Shown piece by piece: positions 18,479 to 27,044 of a stretch of DNA of 64,000 nucleotides (position 1 is the first letter of the stretch; every line of letters starts with the position of its first letter). The stretch lies in the NCBI GenBank assembly GCA_963719975.1, contig CAVRED010000001.1:434001-498000 (forward strand), read 5' to 3'. The notes below the pieces were generated by a model that did not search any database, was not told the DNA's origin, and saw only the letters and a program-made list of their open reading frames with translations. Both the position numbers and the translations under genes were made by a program. Source of the DNA: Poindextera sp963719975 (GTDB taxonomy: Bacteria > Pseudomonadota > Alphaproteobacteria > Caulobacterales > Caulobacteraceae).

Positions 18479-19478
18479 CAAGGGCGGCTGGCGGCGCGGG
18501 CGTGGGCCCGCCGCCGTTCGGCGAGCTTGGCTTGCGCGCTGCGCGGGCCCGAGGGGTCGTAGATCAGCGTGCCGTGGCCGTGGGCGGTGAACAGCTCCAT
18601 CAGCATGGAGTGGGGCCGCCGCCCGTCCAGGATGACGACGCCCTCGACCCGGCCTTCGACCGCGTGGATGGCCGTCTCCACCTTGGGGATCATGCCGCCG
18701 TTGATGACGCCGGACTGCGATGGCCGCCCTGCGCCTCGTCGACGGTCATCATCTCGATCAGCCGGCCCTCGGCGTCGAGCACGCCCTTCACGTCGGTCAG
18801 GAGCAGCATGCGCTTGGCCTTGAGCGCGCTCGCCAGCGCGCCGGCGACGGTGTCGGCGTTGATGTTGTAGGTCTGGCCGTCGGCGGAGACGCCGATCGGC
18901 GCGACGACCGGGATGTAGTCCTCGTCGGCGTAGATCAGGGCTTCAAGCAGCTTGGGGTCGACCCGCGTCGGTTCGCCGACGAACCCCAGGTCCACCGCCT
19001 GCTCGATCATCGAGCCCGGGTCCTTCTTGGTCCGGTGCAGCTTCTCGACGGTGATCAGCCGCGCGTCCTTGCCCGAGAGGCCAACGCCGCGCACGTCGGC
19101 TTCGGCGCCCGCCAGCGTGATCCAGTTGGCGATTTCCTTGTTGATCGCGCCGGAGAGGACCATCTCGGCCACCTCCATCGTCGCCCCGTCGGTGACGCGC
19201 AGGCCGTCGACGAAGGTCGATTTCACACCGGCGCGCTCCAGCATGGCGCTGATCTGCGGCCCGCCGCCGTGCACCACCACGGGGTGCAGGCCGAGAAGCT
19301 TCAAGAGCACGGCGTCGGCGGCGAACTGCTTGGCCACCGCCTCCTCGCCCATGGCGTGGCCGCCGTACTTGATGACCACCGTCTCGCGGTCGTAGATCTG
19401 GATGAACGGCAGCGCCTCGGCCAGCGTCCTGGCCGTCGCCCAGGCGGCTTCCTCCGGATCGTGGGTCACGTCGTTCAT
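18478..19478 (-). CDS. argB: Acetylglutamate kinase (net frameshift near the C-terminus)
   Basis: Reading from ATG 19478 shows VVIKYGGHAM (phosphate-binding start), HPVVVHGGGPQI, GLSGKDARLI and YNINADTVAGALA, all diagnostic of ArgB. At about 18700-18720 the frame breaks inside DEAQ-AAIASGVINGGMIPK; two extra bases within about 20 positions explain it. The restored end, MIPKVETAIHAVEG, LDGRRPHSMLMELFTAHGHGTLI, is canonical. Corrected size is about 332 residues with an N-terminal extension before the fold. It catalyses the second step of arginine synthesis. Because the gene is normally needed for growth on minimal medium, the break is most likely an assembly error. Confidence 0.9.
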
Positions 19479-19512
19479 GGGGGCGCCTCGATAGAGCAGC
19501 CGGCCCAGATTG

Positions 19513-20163
19513 TCACGCAGGAGGCAGCGTCGCCTCGGCGATCTCGGCCCTGAGTTCGGCGACGCCGAGGCCGCTCTCGGCCGACGTCGCGAGCACGCGC
19601 GGGAAGGCGGCGGGGCGGCGGGAGACAGCCTTTGCCGTCGCGGCGAGCATCGGCTCGACGTCCCCCGGTTTCAGCTTGTCGGCCTTGGTCAGCACGATCT
19701 GGTAGGAGACGGCCGCCTGGTCGAGGGCGTCCAAGGCCTCAGCGTCGGCGGTCTTCAGGCCATGGCGCGCGTCGATCAAAAGGTAGACCCGCTTCAGGTT
19801 CGGTCGTCCGCGGAGGTAGGCGCGCCCGAGATTCTGGAACCGCGCCTTCGTCCCCTTCGACGCCCGCGCCCAGCCGTAGCCGGGAAGGTCTGCAAGGCGC
19901 AGCCGCTCGTCCAGAAGAAAGAGGTTCACCTCGCGCGTGCGCCCGGGCTCATTCGAGGCCCGCGCCAGTCCCTTGCGGCCCACCAGCGCATTGATCAGCG
20001 AGGACTTGCCGACGTTCGAGCGCCCCGCGAAGGCGACCTCCGGCAGGTCGGGCGGCGGCATATCGTCGATCCTGACCGCGCCCATCAGGAAGCGGACGGG
20101 CCTTGCGAACAGAACCCGCGCGGCTTCCAGCGCCTCGGGCGCGAAGGCCGCCGCCTCGCTCAC
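19513..20163 (-). CDS. engB: Ribosome biogenesis GTP-binding protein EngB/YsxC
   Basis: 216 residues from GTG 20163, whose GTGA overlaps the yidC stop. G motifs in order: GRSNVGKSS (G1), the GRTREVNLF region (G2), DLPGYG (G3), TKAD (G4) and ATSAESG (G5). EngB is an essential GTPase for large-subunit assembly. It lies between yidC and argB in the housekeeping operon. The overlap implies translational coupling to yidC. Confidence 0.94.
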   Translation of the reverse strand: MSEAAAFAPEALEAARVLFARPVRFLMGAVRIDDMPPPDLPEVAFAGRSNVGKSSLINALVGRKGLARASNEPGRTREVNLFLLDERLRLADLPGYGWARASKGTKARFQNLGRAYLRGRPNLKRVYLLIDARHGLKTADAEALDALDQAAVSYQIVLTKADKLKPGDVEPMLAATAKAVSRRPAAFPRVLATSAESGLGVAELRAEIAEATLPPA

Positions 20164-21995
20164 CCCGAAGGCCTCGACCCGGCGAAGCGGGCGATGAACG
20201 AGTCGATCGGATTCTCCACCTGGAAGCGGTGCATCATGATGTACTGCTGCAGGATGGTCAGCACGTTGCTCCAGGTCCAATAGACCAGGAGGCCGACGGT
20301 GAACTGGGCCAGCGTGAAGGTGAAGATCAGCGGCAGGAACTGCATCATCCGCTGTTGCGTGGGATCGGGCGCCGGCGGGCTCATCGAGGTCGAGAGCCAC
20401 ATCGTGAAGCCGTAGATCAGCGGCAGAAGCCCGATGTGCAGCGGCCCGTCGAGATAGCTTCCAATCACGGGCGCCAGCGCCGGGTTCCAGTGGATCAGGC
20501 CAAACAGCGTCCAGATCGAACTCGGGTCGCGCGCCGACATGTCGTGGATCCAGCCGAAGAAGGGCGCCTGACGCATCTCGATGGTGACGGAGAGCACCTT
20601 GTAGATCGAGTAGAGGATCGGGATCTGGATCAACAGCGGCAGGCAGCCCATCAGCGGGTTGATCTTCTCCCGCTGGTAGATGGCCATGGTCTCCTGCTGG
20701 ATCTTGGCCTGGTCCCCCTCGAACTGCTTCTTGAGCTGATCGACCAGCGGCTGGATCTTCCGCATCTTGCTCATCAACTCGTAGCTCTTGTTCGCGAGCG
20801 GGAAGAGCGCCAGCCGGATCACGACGGTGAGGGCCAGGATCGCGAGCCCGATGTTGACGAGATAGCCCTGGAAGAACTCCAGCGCGGAGAAGATCGGGCG
20901 GGTGAAGAACCAGTAGACGCCCCAGTCGATGGCCTGGTCGAAGCGCGGGATGCCGTAGGTCTTCTGGTAGCCCTGCAAGAGCGGGACGATCTTGGGGCCG
21001 GCGAAAAAGCGCGTCGTGCGGCTGATCGATGCGCCAGGAGCGACCGTCGTCGCCGGGCCGGTGAAGGCGGTGTCGTAGACGTCGGGTCCGTTCGCCTGGG
21101 ACTGAACCGCGAAGCTCGTGTGGGTCGGGACGCCCTGTGTCGGGACCAGCGCCGCCAGCCAGTACTTCTGCGTGACTCCCAGCCAGCCGTTGTCGCTGGT
21201 CTGCTCGAGCGGCTGATCCTTCTTCCAGGCATTGCAGAACAGTTGGCCGAACACGCAGGTGTAGCTCGGGTTCTTCAGCTTGCCGTCGATGACGCCGATG
21301 CCGCCTTCGTGCACCAGGGTGGAGGTCTGGTGCGCCTTGCCGCCCTGCGTCACGAAGTCGGCGGGCGTTCCGACCTGCGCCACCAGGCCCATGGGCGCCA
21401 GCGACACCGGTTGCGCGCCGGCGTTGGTCACGCGGTCGGCGATGGCGAACATGTAGTCCGCATCGATCGAGATCGTGCGCGTGAACGTGAGGCCCTGGCC
21501 GTTATTATAGGTCAGCACGAGCGGCGTCGCGGGCGTCAGCACCGCGCCGGGCGGAGCGGTCCACGGCGTGTTCTGGTCCGGCAGGCCGGGCGCGGGCCTG
21601 CCGTCGGCGCCGACCCAGGGGAAGGCGGCGTAGAACGCGCTCTCGGCGCCGTAGGGACGCAGGAGTTGCACGGGCGGCGACTTCGGATCGATCGTGTCGT
21701 GGTAGAGTTTCAGCGACAGGTCGTCGATGCGCGCGCCGGCCAGCGCGATCGTGCCGGACAGCTTCGGCGTGTCGATCTTGATGCGCGGGCTGCCCGCCAA
21801 GGCCTGCGCCGGGGTCAGGAACTCGCTCGCGGGCGCGCCGGTCTGGGTTTGCGCGGGAACGGCGGCGGCCTGCGCACGCTGCTCGGCCGCCCGCCTGGCG
21901 GCCTGCGGACCCAGCACGAAGGTCTGGTAGGCGATCAGGATGATCACCGCCAGCACGATGAAGGTGATCGTGTTGCGGAGGCTGTCTCGGTCCAT
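20160..21995 (-). CDS. yidC: Membrane protein insertase YidC
   Basis: 611 residues, the normal size for a Gram-negative YidC. Membrane segment 1 is NTITFIVLAVIILIAYQTFVL. A large periplasmic beta-sandwich domain spans about residues 60-365 (FTRTISIDADYMFAIADRV, GWLGVTQKYWLAALVPTQG). The conserved core follows from about residue 375: ALTVVIRLALFPLANKSYELMSKMRKIQP with the hydrophilic-groove Arg, MGCLPLLIQIPILYSIYKVLS, and the final helices. It inserts inner-membrane proteins with or without SecYEG. It is 12 bases from rnpA with no yidD between. Confidence 0.96.
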   Translation of the reverse strand: MDRDSLRNTITFIVLAVIILIAYQTFVLGPQAARRAAEQRAQAAAVPAQTQTGAPASEFLTPAQALAGSPRIKIDTPKLSGTIALAGARIDDLSLKLYHDTIDPKSPPVQLLRPYGAESAFYAAFPWVGADGRPAPGLPDQNTPWTAPPGAVLTPATPLVLTYNNGQGLTFTRTISIDADYMFAIADRVTNAGAQPVSLAPMGLVAQVGTPADFVTQGGKAHQTSTLVHEGGIGVIDGKLKNPSYTCVFGQLFCNAWKKDQPLEQTSDNGWLGVTQKYWLAALVPTQGVPTHTSFAVQSQANGPDVYDTAFTGPATTVAPGASISRTTRFFAGPKIVPLLQGYQKTYGIPRFDQAIDWGVYWFFTRPIFSALEFFQGYLVNIGLAILALTVVIRLALFPLANKSYELMSKMRKIQPLVDQLKKQFEGDQAKIQQETMAIYQREKINPLMGCLPLLIQIPILYSIYKVLSVTIEMRQAPFFGWIHDMSARDPSSIWTLFGLIHWNPALAPVIGSYLDGPLHIGLLPLIYGFTMWLSTSMSPPAPDPTQQRMMQFLPLIFTFTLAQFTVGLLVYWTWSNVLTILQQYIMMHRFQVENPIDSFIARFAGSRPSG

Positions 21996-22006
21996 GAAGA
22001 TCGGGC

Positions 22007-22395
22007 TTACCGGTCGATGGCCGCCGGGCGATCAGCCGCCGGGACCTGGTTGGCGGCGAGGCTTATCAGCGCGCTTTCAACGTCGTCAAGCAGCCGCGCC
22101 CAGGGACGCTTCGCCGTTCCCGCCCGGGCGATCAACACATAGTCATGTCCGGAACGGCCATGAAGGGCGCGAGCCGCCGCGCCGCCTCGCGCAGGCGGCG
22201 CTTGGCGCGGTTGCGCACGACAGCGCCGCCGATCCGGCGGGTCGCCGTGACGCCGACGCCGATCGCGTCGCGACCGTCGCCACGGGCGACCGCCTGGACG
22301 ACGACCGCCCCACGCGCGGCGGACGCACCCTTGGCGGCGGCCAGGAAGGCGGCGCGTTTCTTCATGCGTTCGAGGGGCGGGGAATGCGGGCTCAC
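22007..22395 (-). CDS. rnpA: Ribonuclease P protein component (frameshifted)
   Basis: Starts at ATG 22395 (MSPHSPPLERMKKRAAFLAA). The RNA-binding signature RNRAKRRLREAARR is intact. A base is missing near 22150: the frame ends as VPDMTMC, while the other frame gives GHDYVLIARAGTAKRPW, the standard RnpA C-terminal strand, and ends at TAA 22007. Corrected length is 129 residues. RnpA is the essential protein subunit of the tRNA 5' processing enzyme, so the break is almost surely not real. Confidence 0.9.
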
Positions 22396-22410
22396 GGCGA
22401 TCCCATCGAA

Positions 22411-22560
22411 CTTCTCCCAGAGGGAGAAGGGGGGGACCCGCGCCGCGAGGCGCGGGGGCGATGAGGGGTTACGATGTGCGGGGTTAGCCTGAAGCGCTGT
22501 AACCCCTCACCGTCCCGCTGCGCTCCGCGCGCGGGCCCCTCCCTCTCCCGATGGGAGAGG
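22411..22560. repeat. Composite palindromic element between rpmH and rnpA
   Basis: Within 150 bases lie four perfect stem pairs: CTTCTCCC/GGGAGAAG (22411-22429), CCCGCGCC/GGCGCGGG (22437-22456), TGAGGGGTTAC/GTAACCCCTCA (22462-22472 with 22499-22509) and CCTCTCCC/GGGAGAGG (22542-22560). The two outer hairpins have three-base loops and the long arms enclose 26 bases. It can form a branched RNA or cruciform. It resembles dispersed intergenic palindromes of alphaproteobacteria and could process or attenuate the rpmH-rnpA transcript. Confidence 0.65.
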
Positions 22561-22567
22561 TGGTTCT

Positions 22568-22702
22568 CTAGGCGGTCAGGCGCTTGCGGCCCCGCGCGCG
22601 GCGGCGCGTCACCACCTTGCGGCCGCCCTTGGTCGCCATGCGCGCGCGATAGCCGTGGCGACGTTTGCGCACGAGCCTCGATGGCTGAAAAGTCCGCTTC
22701 AC
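22568..22702 (-). CDS. rpmH: 50S ribosomal protein L34
   Basis: 44 residues from GTG 22702: the sequence begins KRTFQPSRLVRKRRHGYRAR and ends RRRARGRKRLTA, which is L34 throughout. It is very basic, as expected for this ribosomal protein. The start codon is GTG rather than ATG. It is first in the operon leading to rnpA, yidC, engB, argB, the HAD gene and dapD, with a palindromic element separating it from rnpA. No dnaA or origin lies beside it here. Confidence 0.95.
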   Translation of the reverse strand: MKRTFQPSRLVRKRRHGYRARMATKGGRKVVTRRRARGRKRLTA

Positions 22703-22779
22703 GGGTGACGTCCAAAGGCTGTCCGAAAGAGCGGGCGTGGATAGGCGAAGGCCACGCGCAAGTCAATGAGCGCCTCGGC

Positions 22780-23766
22780 TCAAGCCGGGTGCGGGCCTGG
22801 GCAGGCGTGCACTTCGACGGTGACGTGGCTCAGGGTCGCGAGGCCCGCGAGCTTGGCCTTGTAGGCCTCCGGCGGCTGCGGGTGGTCGGAGACGAGGCTC
22901 ACGACCGCGGCGTTGTGACCGGGCCCGACGCGCCAGAGGTGCAGGTCGCTGATGCGGTCGGCGCCGTCTTCCAGCCGGTGCTCGATCGCGTGCGCCAGCG
23001 CCCCGTCCGGCTGCATGTCGAGCAGGACAGCGCCGGCGGCGCGGACGAGGCCGAACGACCAGTTGGCGATCACCAGCGAGCCGACGACGCCCATCACCGG
23101 ATCCATCCAGACGAAGCCGAACAGCTTGGCCGAGGTCAGGCCGACGATGGCGAGCACCGAGACGGCGGCGTCGGCCATGACGTGCACGTAGGCCGCCCGG
23201 AGGTTCAGGTCGCGATCGTGGTGATGGTGGTCGTGCTCGTGACCGTGATCGTGATCATCGTCGTCGTTGGCTTGAGCATGGGCGTGGCCGTGACCGTGGT
23301 GGTGATCGTGATCGTCGCGCAGCAGCCAAGCGCTCGCGAGGTTTACGCCGAGGCCGAGGAAGGCGATGGGGATGGCCTGGTTCAGGGCGATCCGCACCGG
23401 GTGCAGCAAACGCTCGACGCTCTCGTAGCCGATCAGGAGCGCGATCATCGCCAGCACGATGGCGCTCGCGAAGGCCGCCAGCTCGCCGAACTTGCCGGTT
23501 CCGAAGCTGAAGCGCTGGTCGCGGGCGTGCCGCCGCGCGAACGTGTAGGCGAGCGCCGCGATCAGAAGCGCGCCGGCGTGGGTCGACATGTGCAGGCCGT
23601 CGGCGATCAGCGCCATCGAGTTGAACAGCGCCCCGCCGCCGATCTCGGCGGCCATCATCGCCCCGCAGAGGCCGATGACGAGCCACGTCCGCCGCTCGTT
23701 GCGCTCGTGCGAAGCGCCGAGGAACACGTGCTCGTGGCGGAAGTCGTCGATGGTCTGGGCGTGCAT
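22780..23766 (-). CDS. dmeF: Cation diffusion facilitator, DmeF-type Co/Ni/Zn exporter
   Basis: 328 residues. The start HEHVFLGASHERNERRTWLV is the DmeF signature. Membrane helix 2 has LIADGLHMSTHAG, with Asp and His (HxxxD-type metal site), and helix 5 has YVHVMADAAVSVLA. Between helices 4 and 5 a cytoplasmic loop of about 35 residues is extremely rich in His and Asp (DDHDHHHGHGHAHA, then DHDHGHEHDHHHHD), a metal-sensing or donating loop. The C-terminal cytoplasmic domain ends HVTVEVHACPG. It exports divalent metals from the cytoplasm by proton exchange. The gene symbol rests on the family signature, not on tested specificity. Confidence 0.85.
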   Translation of the reverse strand: MHAQTIDDFRHEHVFLGASHERNERRTWLVIGLCGAMMAAEIGGGALFNSMALIADGLHMSTHAGALLIAALAYTFARRHARDQRFSFGTGKFGELAAFASAIVLAMIALLIGYESVERLLHPVRIALNQAIPIAFLGLGVNLASAWLLRDDHDHHHGHGHAHAQANDDDDHDHGHEHDHHHHDRDLNLRAAYVHVMADAAVSVLAIVGLTSAKLFGFVWMDPVMGVVGSLVIANWSFGLVRAAGAVLLDMQPDGALAHAIEHRLEDGADRISDLHLWRVGPGHNAAVVSLVSDHPQPPEAYKAKLAGLATLSHVTVEVHACPGPHPA

Positions 23767-23792
23767 GCGAAGGCCTCCCTCGCGTTCGTTCC

Positions 23793-24776
23793 TTAGAGGT
23801 CCGGGCGGATGATCGCCTTGCCGACGACCTTGCGGTCGGCCAAGAGGTCGAAGGCCTCGCGCCAGGCGTCGAGCGGCAGCTCGGCGTGCACGCGCGGGCG
23901 GATCTTGCCCTCGTTGGCCAGGTCCCAGACCGCCTTGGCGTTCTCGCGACCCTTCTCGGGGAACTGGCGGCCGTACTCTCCGGCGCGGACGCCCATGACC
24001 GAGAACCCCTTGATCAGAGGCATGTTGACCGAAATGGTCGGGATCCGGCCCGAGGTGAAGCCGACGACCAGAAGCCGCCCGTTGAAGGCGATGCAGCGCA
24101 CGCTCTCGTCGAACACATCGCCGCCCACCGGGTCATAGACCACATCGGCGCCCGTGCCGCCGGTGAGGTCCTTCACCCGCTCGCGGAAGCCCTCGGTGAC
24201 GTTCACCACCGCGTCCGGCGCGTACTCCTCCTGCACGACGGCCAGCTTGGCGTCCGAGGCGGATGCGGCGATCACCTTCGCGCCCAAGAGCTTGCCGAGG
24301 TCTACGGCGGCGAGGCCGACGCCGCCGGCCGCGCCATGCACCAGCAGCCACTCGCCCGGCTCGATCTCGGCGCGGCGGACGAGTGCGACATAGGCGGTCA
24401 GGTAGGCCGCGCCGTAGGCGGCCGCTTCCGCGAACGACAACCGTTCCGGCTTGGGGCGGAGCGCGAGCGCGTGGGTCAGCGCGTAGTCCGAGAAACCGCC
24501 GATGCGCGCGCCGCCGACCACGGCGTCGCCGACCTTCCAGCGGTCCACCCCTTCGCCGACCGCCTCGATCTCGCCGGAGAGCTCCAGGCCGGGGATGAAC
24601 GGCAGCGGCGGCTTGTGCTGGTACTCACCGCGGGTCTGCAACAGGTCGGGGAAGTTGACCGCCGCGGCGCGCACTTTGATCAGCACCTCGCCGGGGCCGG
24701 GCTTCGGCGTTTCCAGCTCCTTCAGCACGCAGCCCGCGTAGTCCGGGGCCAGGCGTTCGACGACCAGTGCGCGCAT
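23793..24776 (-). CDS. NADPH:quinone oxidoreductase family protein (medium-chain reductase)
   Basis: 327 residues from ATG 24776, which overlaps the upstream gene's stop by one base. GroES-like N-terminal half: GPGEVLIKVRAAAVNFPDLL and FIPGLELSGEIEAVGEGV, lacking the zinc-binding Cys of alcohol dehydrogenases. The nucleotide-binding site is LLVHGAAGGVGLAAVDLGKL. GADVVYDPVGGDVFDESVRC is typical of the quinone oxidoreductase branch. Expected to reduce a quinone or activated alkene with NADPH in the cytoplasm. Co-transcribed with the esterase and TetR genes. Confidence 0.85.
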   Translation of the reverse strand: MRALVVERLAPDYAGCVLKELETPKPGPGEVLIKVRAAAVNFPDLLQTRGEYQHKPPLPFIPGLELSGEIEAVGEGVDRWKVGDAVVGGARIGGFSDYALTHALALRPKPERLSFAEAAAYGAAYLTAYVALVRRAEIEPGEWLLVHGAAGGVGLAAVDLGKLLGAKVIAASASDAKLAVVQEEYAPDAVVNVTEGFRERVKDLTGGTGADVVYDPVGGDVFDESVRCIAFNGRLLVVGFTSGRIPTISVNMPLIKGFSVMGVRAGEYGRQFPEKGRENAKAVWDLANEGKIRPRVHAELPLDAWREAFDLLADRKVVGKAIIRPDL

Positions 24777-25819
24777 CAGGGAATCCGTCCTTCGCAGCCC
24801 TCGCGCACCAGACCGGCGATCTCGCGACACGCGATGTCCGCGGCCGGGATCGCGCCGGTGAAGGCGGTGAAGGCGTGGGCCAAGCTGTCGTAGCAGCGGT
24901 AGACGACATGCACGCCCGCGTCACGCAGCCGCTTGGCGTAGGCCTCGCCCTGGTCGACCAGGGGGTCGAAGCCGGCGGTGACGACGACGGCCGGGGCAAG
25001 GCCAGAGAGGTCCTCGGCGCGGATCGGCGAAGCGCGCGGGTCCGCCGGATCGCCGTCCGGACCCAGGTATTGGGCGGCGAACCACTCCATGAGGCCGCGA
25101 GAGAGCGGATAGGCGTTGGCGTAGGTGGTCATGGACTGGGTCTCGCTGGCCAGGTCCACGCATGGATAGATCAAGAGCTGCAGGGCCGGCTGCGGCTCGC
25201 CGGCGCGCTTGAGCTCCTGGGCGACCACCGCGGCGAACGCTCCGCCCATGGAATCGCCGCCGATCGCCGCCTTGCCGGGCGCAGCCCCCAGGCTCTGGGC
25301 GTTGTCCCTCGCCCAGCGGAACGCCGCCAGCACGTCGTCGAGGCCGGCCGGGAAGCGGTGCTCGGGCGCCAGGCGATAGTCCACCGACACGACCGCGCAG
25401 CGGGCCGCCTTGGCGAGGATGGTGCAGAAGGCGTGGCAGGTTTCGAGGTCGCCAATGACCCCGCCGCCGAAGTGGGCGAAGACCATGACCGGAGCCGCCG
25501 GGTCCTGTCCGACCGGCCGATAGACGCGCGCCGGGATCACGCCCTGGGGCGCCGGTATCGCCAGGGACTCCCAGCGGACGCCGAGTTCCGGGCCGCCCAC
25601 GACCAGCGCCAGGGCCTGGGCCGATGCGACGCGGAGGGCCTGCGGGGTGAATGCGCCGGTCTGCTGCCGCCGTGCGGCGTGGGTGAGGTACTGCAACCGA
25701 GGGTCCAGGGTCCGCCCGCCCTGGAAAACTACGCCGCCGCCGGCCAGCACGCGCAGGATCGGCGTGGGCAGGGACAACAGCGCGTTCACCACGACCTTCT
25801 GCAGCGACAGGTCCGCCAT
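24776..25819 (-). CDS. Alpha/beta hydrolase of the hormone-sensitive lipase family
   Basis: 347 residues. The oxyanion-hole motif appears as HFGGGVIGD, a variant of HGGGF/W. The nucleophile is in GDSMGGAFAAVV (GDSxGG). VVTAGFDPLVDQGEAYAKRL supplies the catalytic Asp and DSLAHAFTAF the catalytic His. These enzymes hydrolyse short to medium acyl esters. The first Gly-His-Gly-Gly is changed to His-Phe-Gly-Gly, which may alter substrate size. Downstream of the TetR gene (13 bases), so probably controlled by it. Confidence 0.88.
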   Translation of the reverse strand: MADLSLQKVVVNALLSLPTPILRVLAGGGVVFQGGRTLDPRLQYLTHAARRQQTGAFTPQALRVASAQALALVVGGPELGVRWESLAIPAPQGVIPARVYRPVGQDPAAPVMVFAHFGGGVIGDLETCHAFCTILAKAARCAVVSVDYRLAPEHRFPAGLDDVLAAFRWARDNAQSLGAAPGKAAIGGDSMGGAFAAVVAQELKRAGEPQPALQLLIYPCVDLASETQSMTTYANAYPLSRGLMEWFAAQYLGPDGDPADPRASPIRAEDLSGLAPAVVVTAGFDPLVDQGEAYAKRLRDAGVHVVYRCYDSLAHAFTAFTGAIPAADIACREIAGLVREGCEGRIP

Positions 25820-25832
25820 TCCGCCCGCGGAT

Positions 25833-26466
25833 CTAAGACTTGAGTTGTGGCAGCGCCGGCAGCCCGCCCAGGATCATCTGCACCGCGAACTCCACCGCGG
25901 CCGACGCGTCGATCGGACGGCGCTCCAGCATCAGGTCGCCGACCTCGCGCGCGATGGCGATGCAGGCGGCGGCCAGGTAGTCCACGTCGACGTGCGGCCC
26001 GCGCTCGCGCTCGAGCACGTCGGCGATCGAGGCCTTCACCTGCTCGAACACCGCCTTCATCTCGGGCGTTTCGATCCGCACGTGCGGGTGACGCTCGCCG
26101 CCAGGCGTCACGGTCGTGACGATCGCCTGCTCCTCGACCAGGAACGCGTAGTAGGCGCCGATCGCCCCCCTGATGTAGCTCGCGAAGTCGCCCGCCTTCT
26201 CGTACTCGGCCGCCAGGATCGGGCGAAAGCGTCGCGCGCCGTCGTCGGAGAGGGCCTCGTAGACCTCCTCCTTCGAGCGGTAGTAGTTATAGAAGGCCCC
26301 GACCGAGAGGTTGGTGCGCCGGATGATGTCGCGCACGCTGGCCATCTCGTAGCCCAGCTCGGCGAACACCTGGCGGGCGGCGTCCAGGATGGCGCGGCGG
26401 TTGGCGGCCTTGGTCTGCTCGCGCTTGCCGGCCTGGACTCGGATTTACGAGATCGATGTCGCTCAC
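25833..26466 (-). CDS. TetR family transcriptional regulator (frameshifted at the N-terminus)
   Basis: The long frame alone begins at FAELGYEMASVRDI, which truncates helix 1. The upstream sequence in that frame (GKREQTKAANRRAILDAARQV) is perfect TetR N-terminus but ends at a stop without a start codon. One extra base near 26438 joins it to GTG 26466 (MSDIDLVN). Corrected size is 210 residues. The helix-turn-helix is SVRDIIRRTNLSVGAFYNYYRSKEE. It probably represses its own operon with the esterase and oxidoreductase; I could not identify its operator. Confidence 0.8.
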
Positions 26467-26503
26467 AAGAGCGGTCTTAGCAGGAATTGCCGATGTCGTC
26501 CGC

Positions 26504-26911
26504 TCATCGCGCCGAGGGCGCGCCGGCTGCCGGTTCAATGCTCCCCGCCGCCGTGCTCGGCCAGTCGCAGCCGACGACGCAACGGCGCCACTCGTCCGGA
26601 CAGGCCTCGGGTTGAGCGCCGGCGAGGCAGAAGTAGTAGGGCCGGGCGCAGGCGATCCTGCACTGGAGCGGATCGACAGCGGGGACGCTGGCGACGGCCA
26701 GGCGCGGTGCGGCGGGCGCCGACGCGACGCGAACGGCCGTTGACGCTTTGGCCGGAGACGCCGCCATGCCCTGCGCCCCTCGCAGTCCAGGGGGCGCCGG
26801 CTGGCTCTGCGGCACGACGATTTGCGGCCGGCGCACCTGGTCGCCGCCCGATGCCGCCATCAGAAGGACGGCCGATCCCGCGAGCAGGAGGACTGGTGTG
26901 CGCCGACGCAT
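26504..26911 (-). CDS. Secreted six-cysteine protein of unknown function
   Basis: 135 residues. The N-terminus RRRTPVLLLAGSAVLLMAAS is a signal peptide. A Pro/Ala-rich linker (about 35-80) precedes a C-terminal block with six cysteines in LQCRIACARPYYFCLAG, EACPDEWRRCVVGCDW, suggesting three disulfides. The composition is coherent, and a perfect CtrA-type box lies 25 bases before the start. No family is recognised. The start and signal peptide are convincing; function is not inferable. Confidence 0.6.
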   Translation of the reverse strand: MRRRTPVLLLAGSAVLLMAASGGDQVRRPQIVVPQSQPAPPGLRGAQGMAASPAKASTAVRVASAPAAPRLAVASVPAVDPLQCRIACARPYYFCLAGAQPEACPDEWRRCVVGCDWPSTAAGSIEPAAGAPSAR

Positions 26912-26935
26912 GGCGGCGAGACTGTCGCCGGCCCC

Positions 26936-26954
26936 TTAAGACCGCGTTAACCAT
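26936..26954. promoter_or_regulatory. Perfect CtrA-type box TTAA-N7-TTAACCAT
   Basis: TTAA at 26936-26939, seven bases, then TTAACCAT at 26947-26954, the full consensus for CtrA binding in Caulobacter. It lies between the six-cysteine secreted gene (minus strand, 25 bases) and the small plus-strand secreted gene (about 90 bases). Which gene it controls, and whether it activates or represses, cannot be decided from sequence. Confidence 0.6.
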
Positions 26955-27044
26955 GATCGACTGGCCGGCTAGGCCCCGACAATGGCGTCGTGACCCACGA
27001 GTGAAGGGCGTAGTGTGGGTCGGTTCAATCGATGGAGCGGCGCA

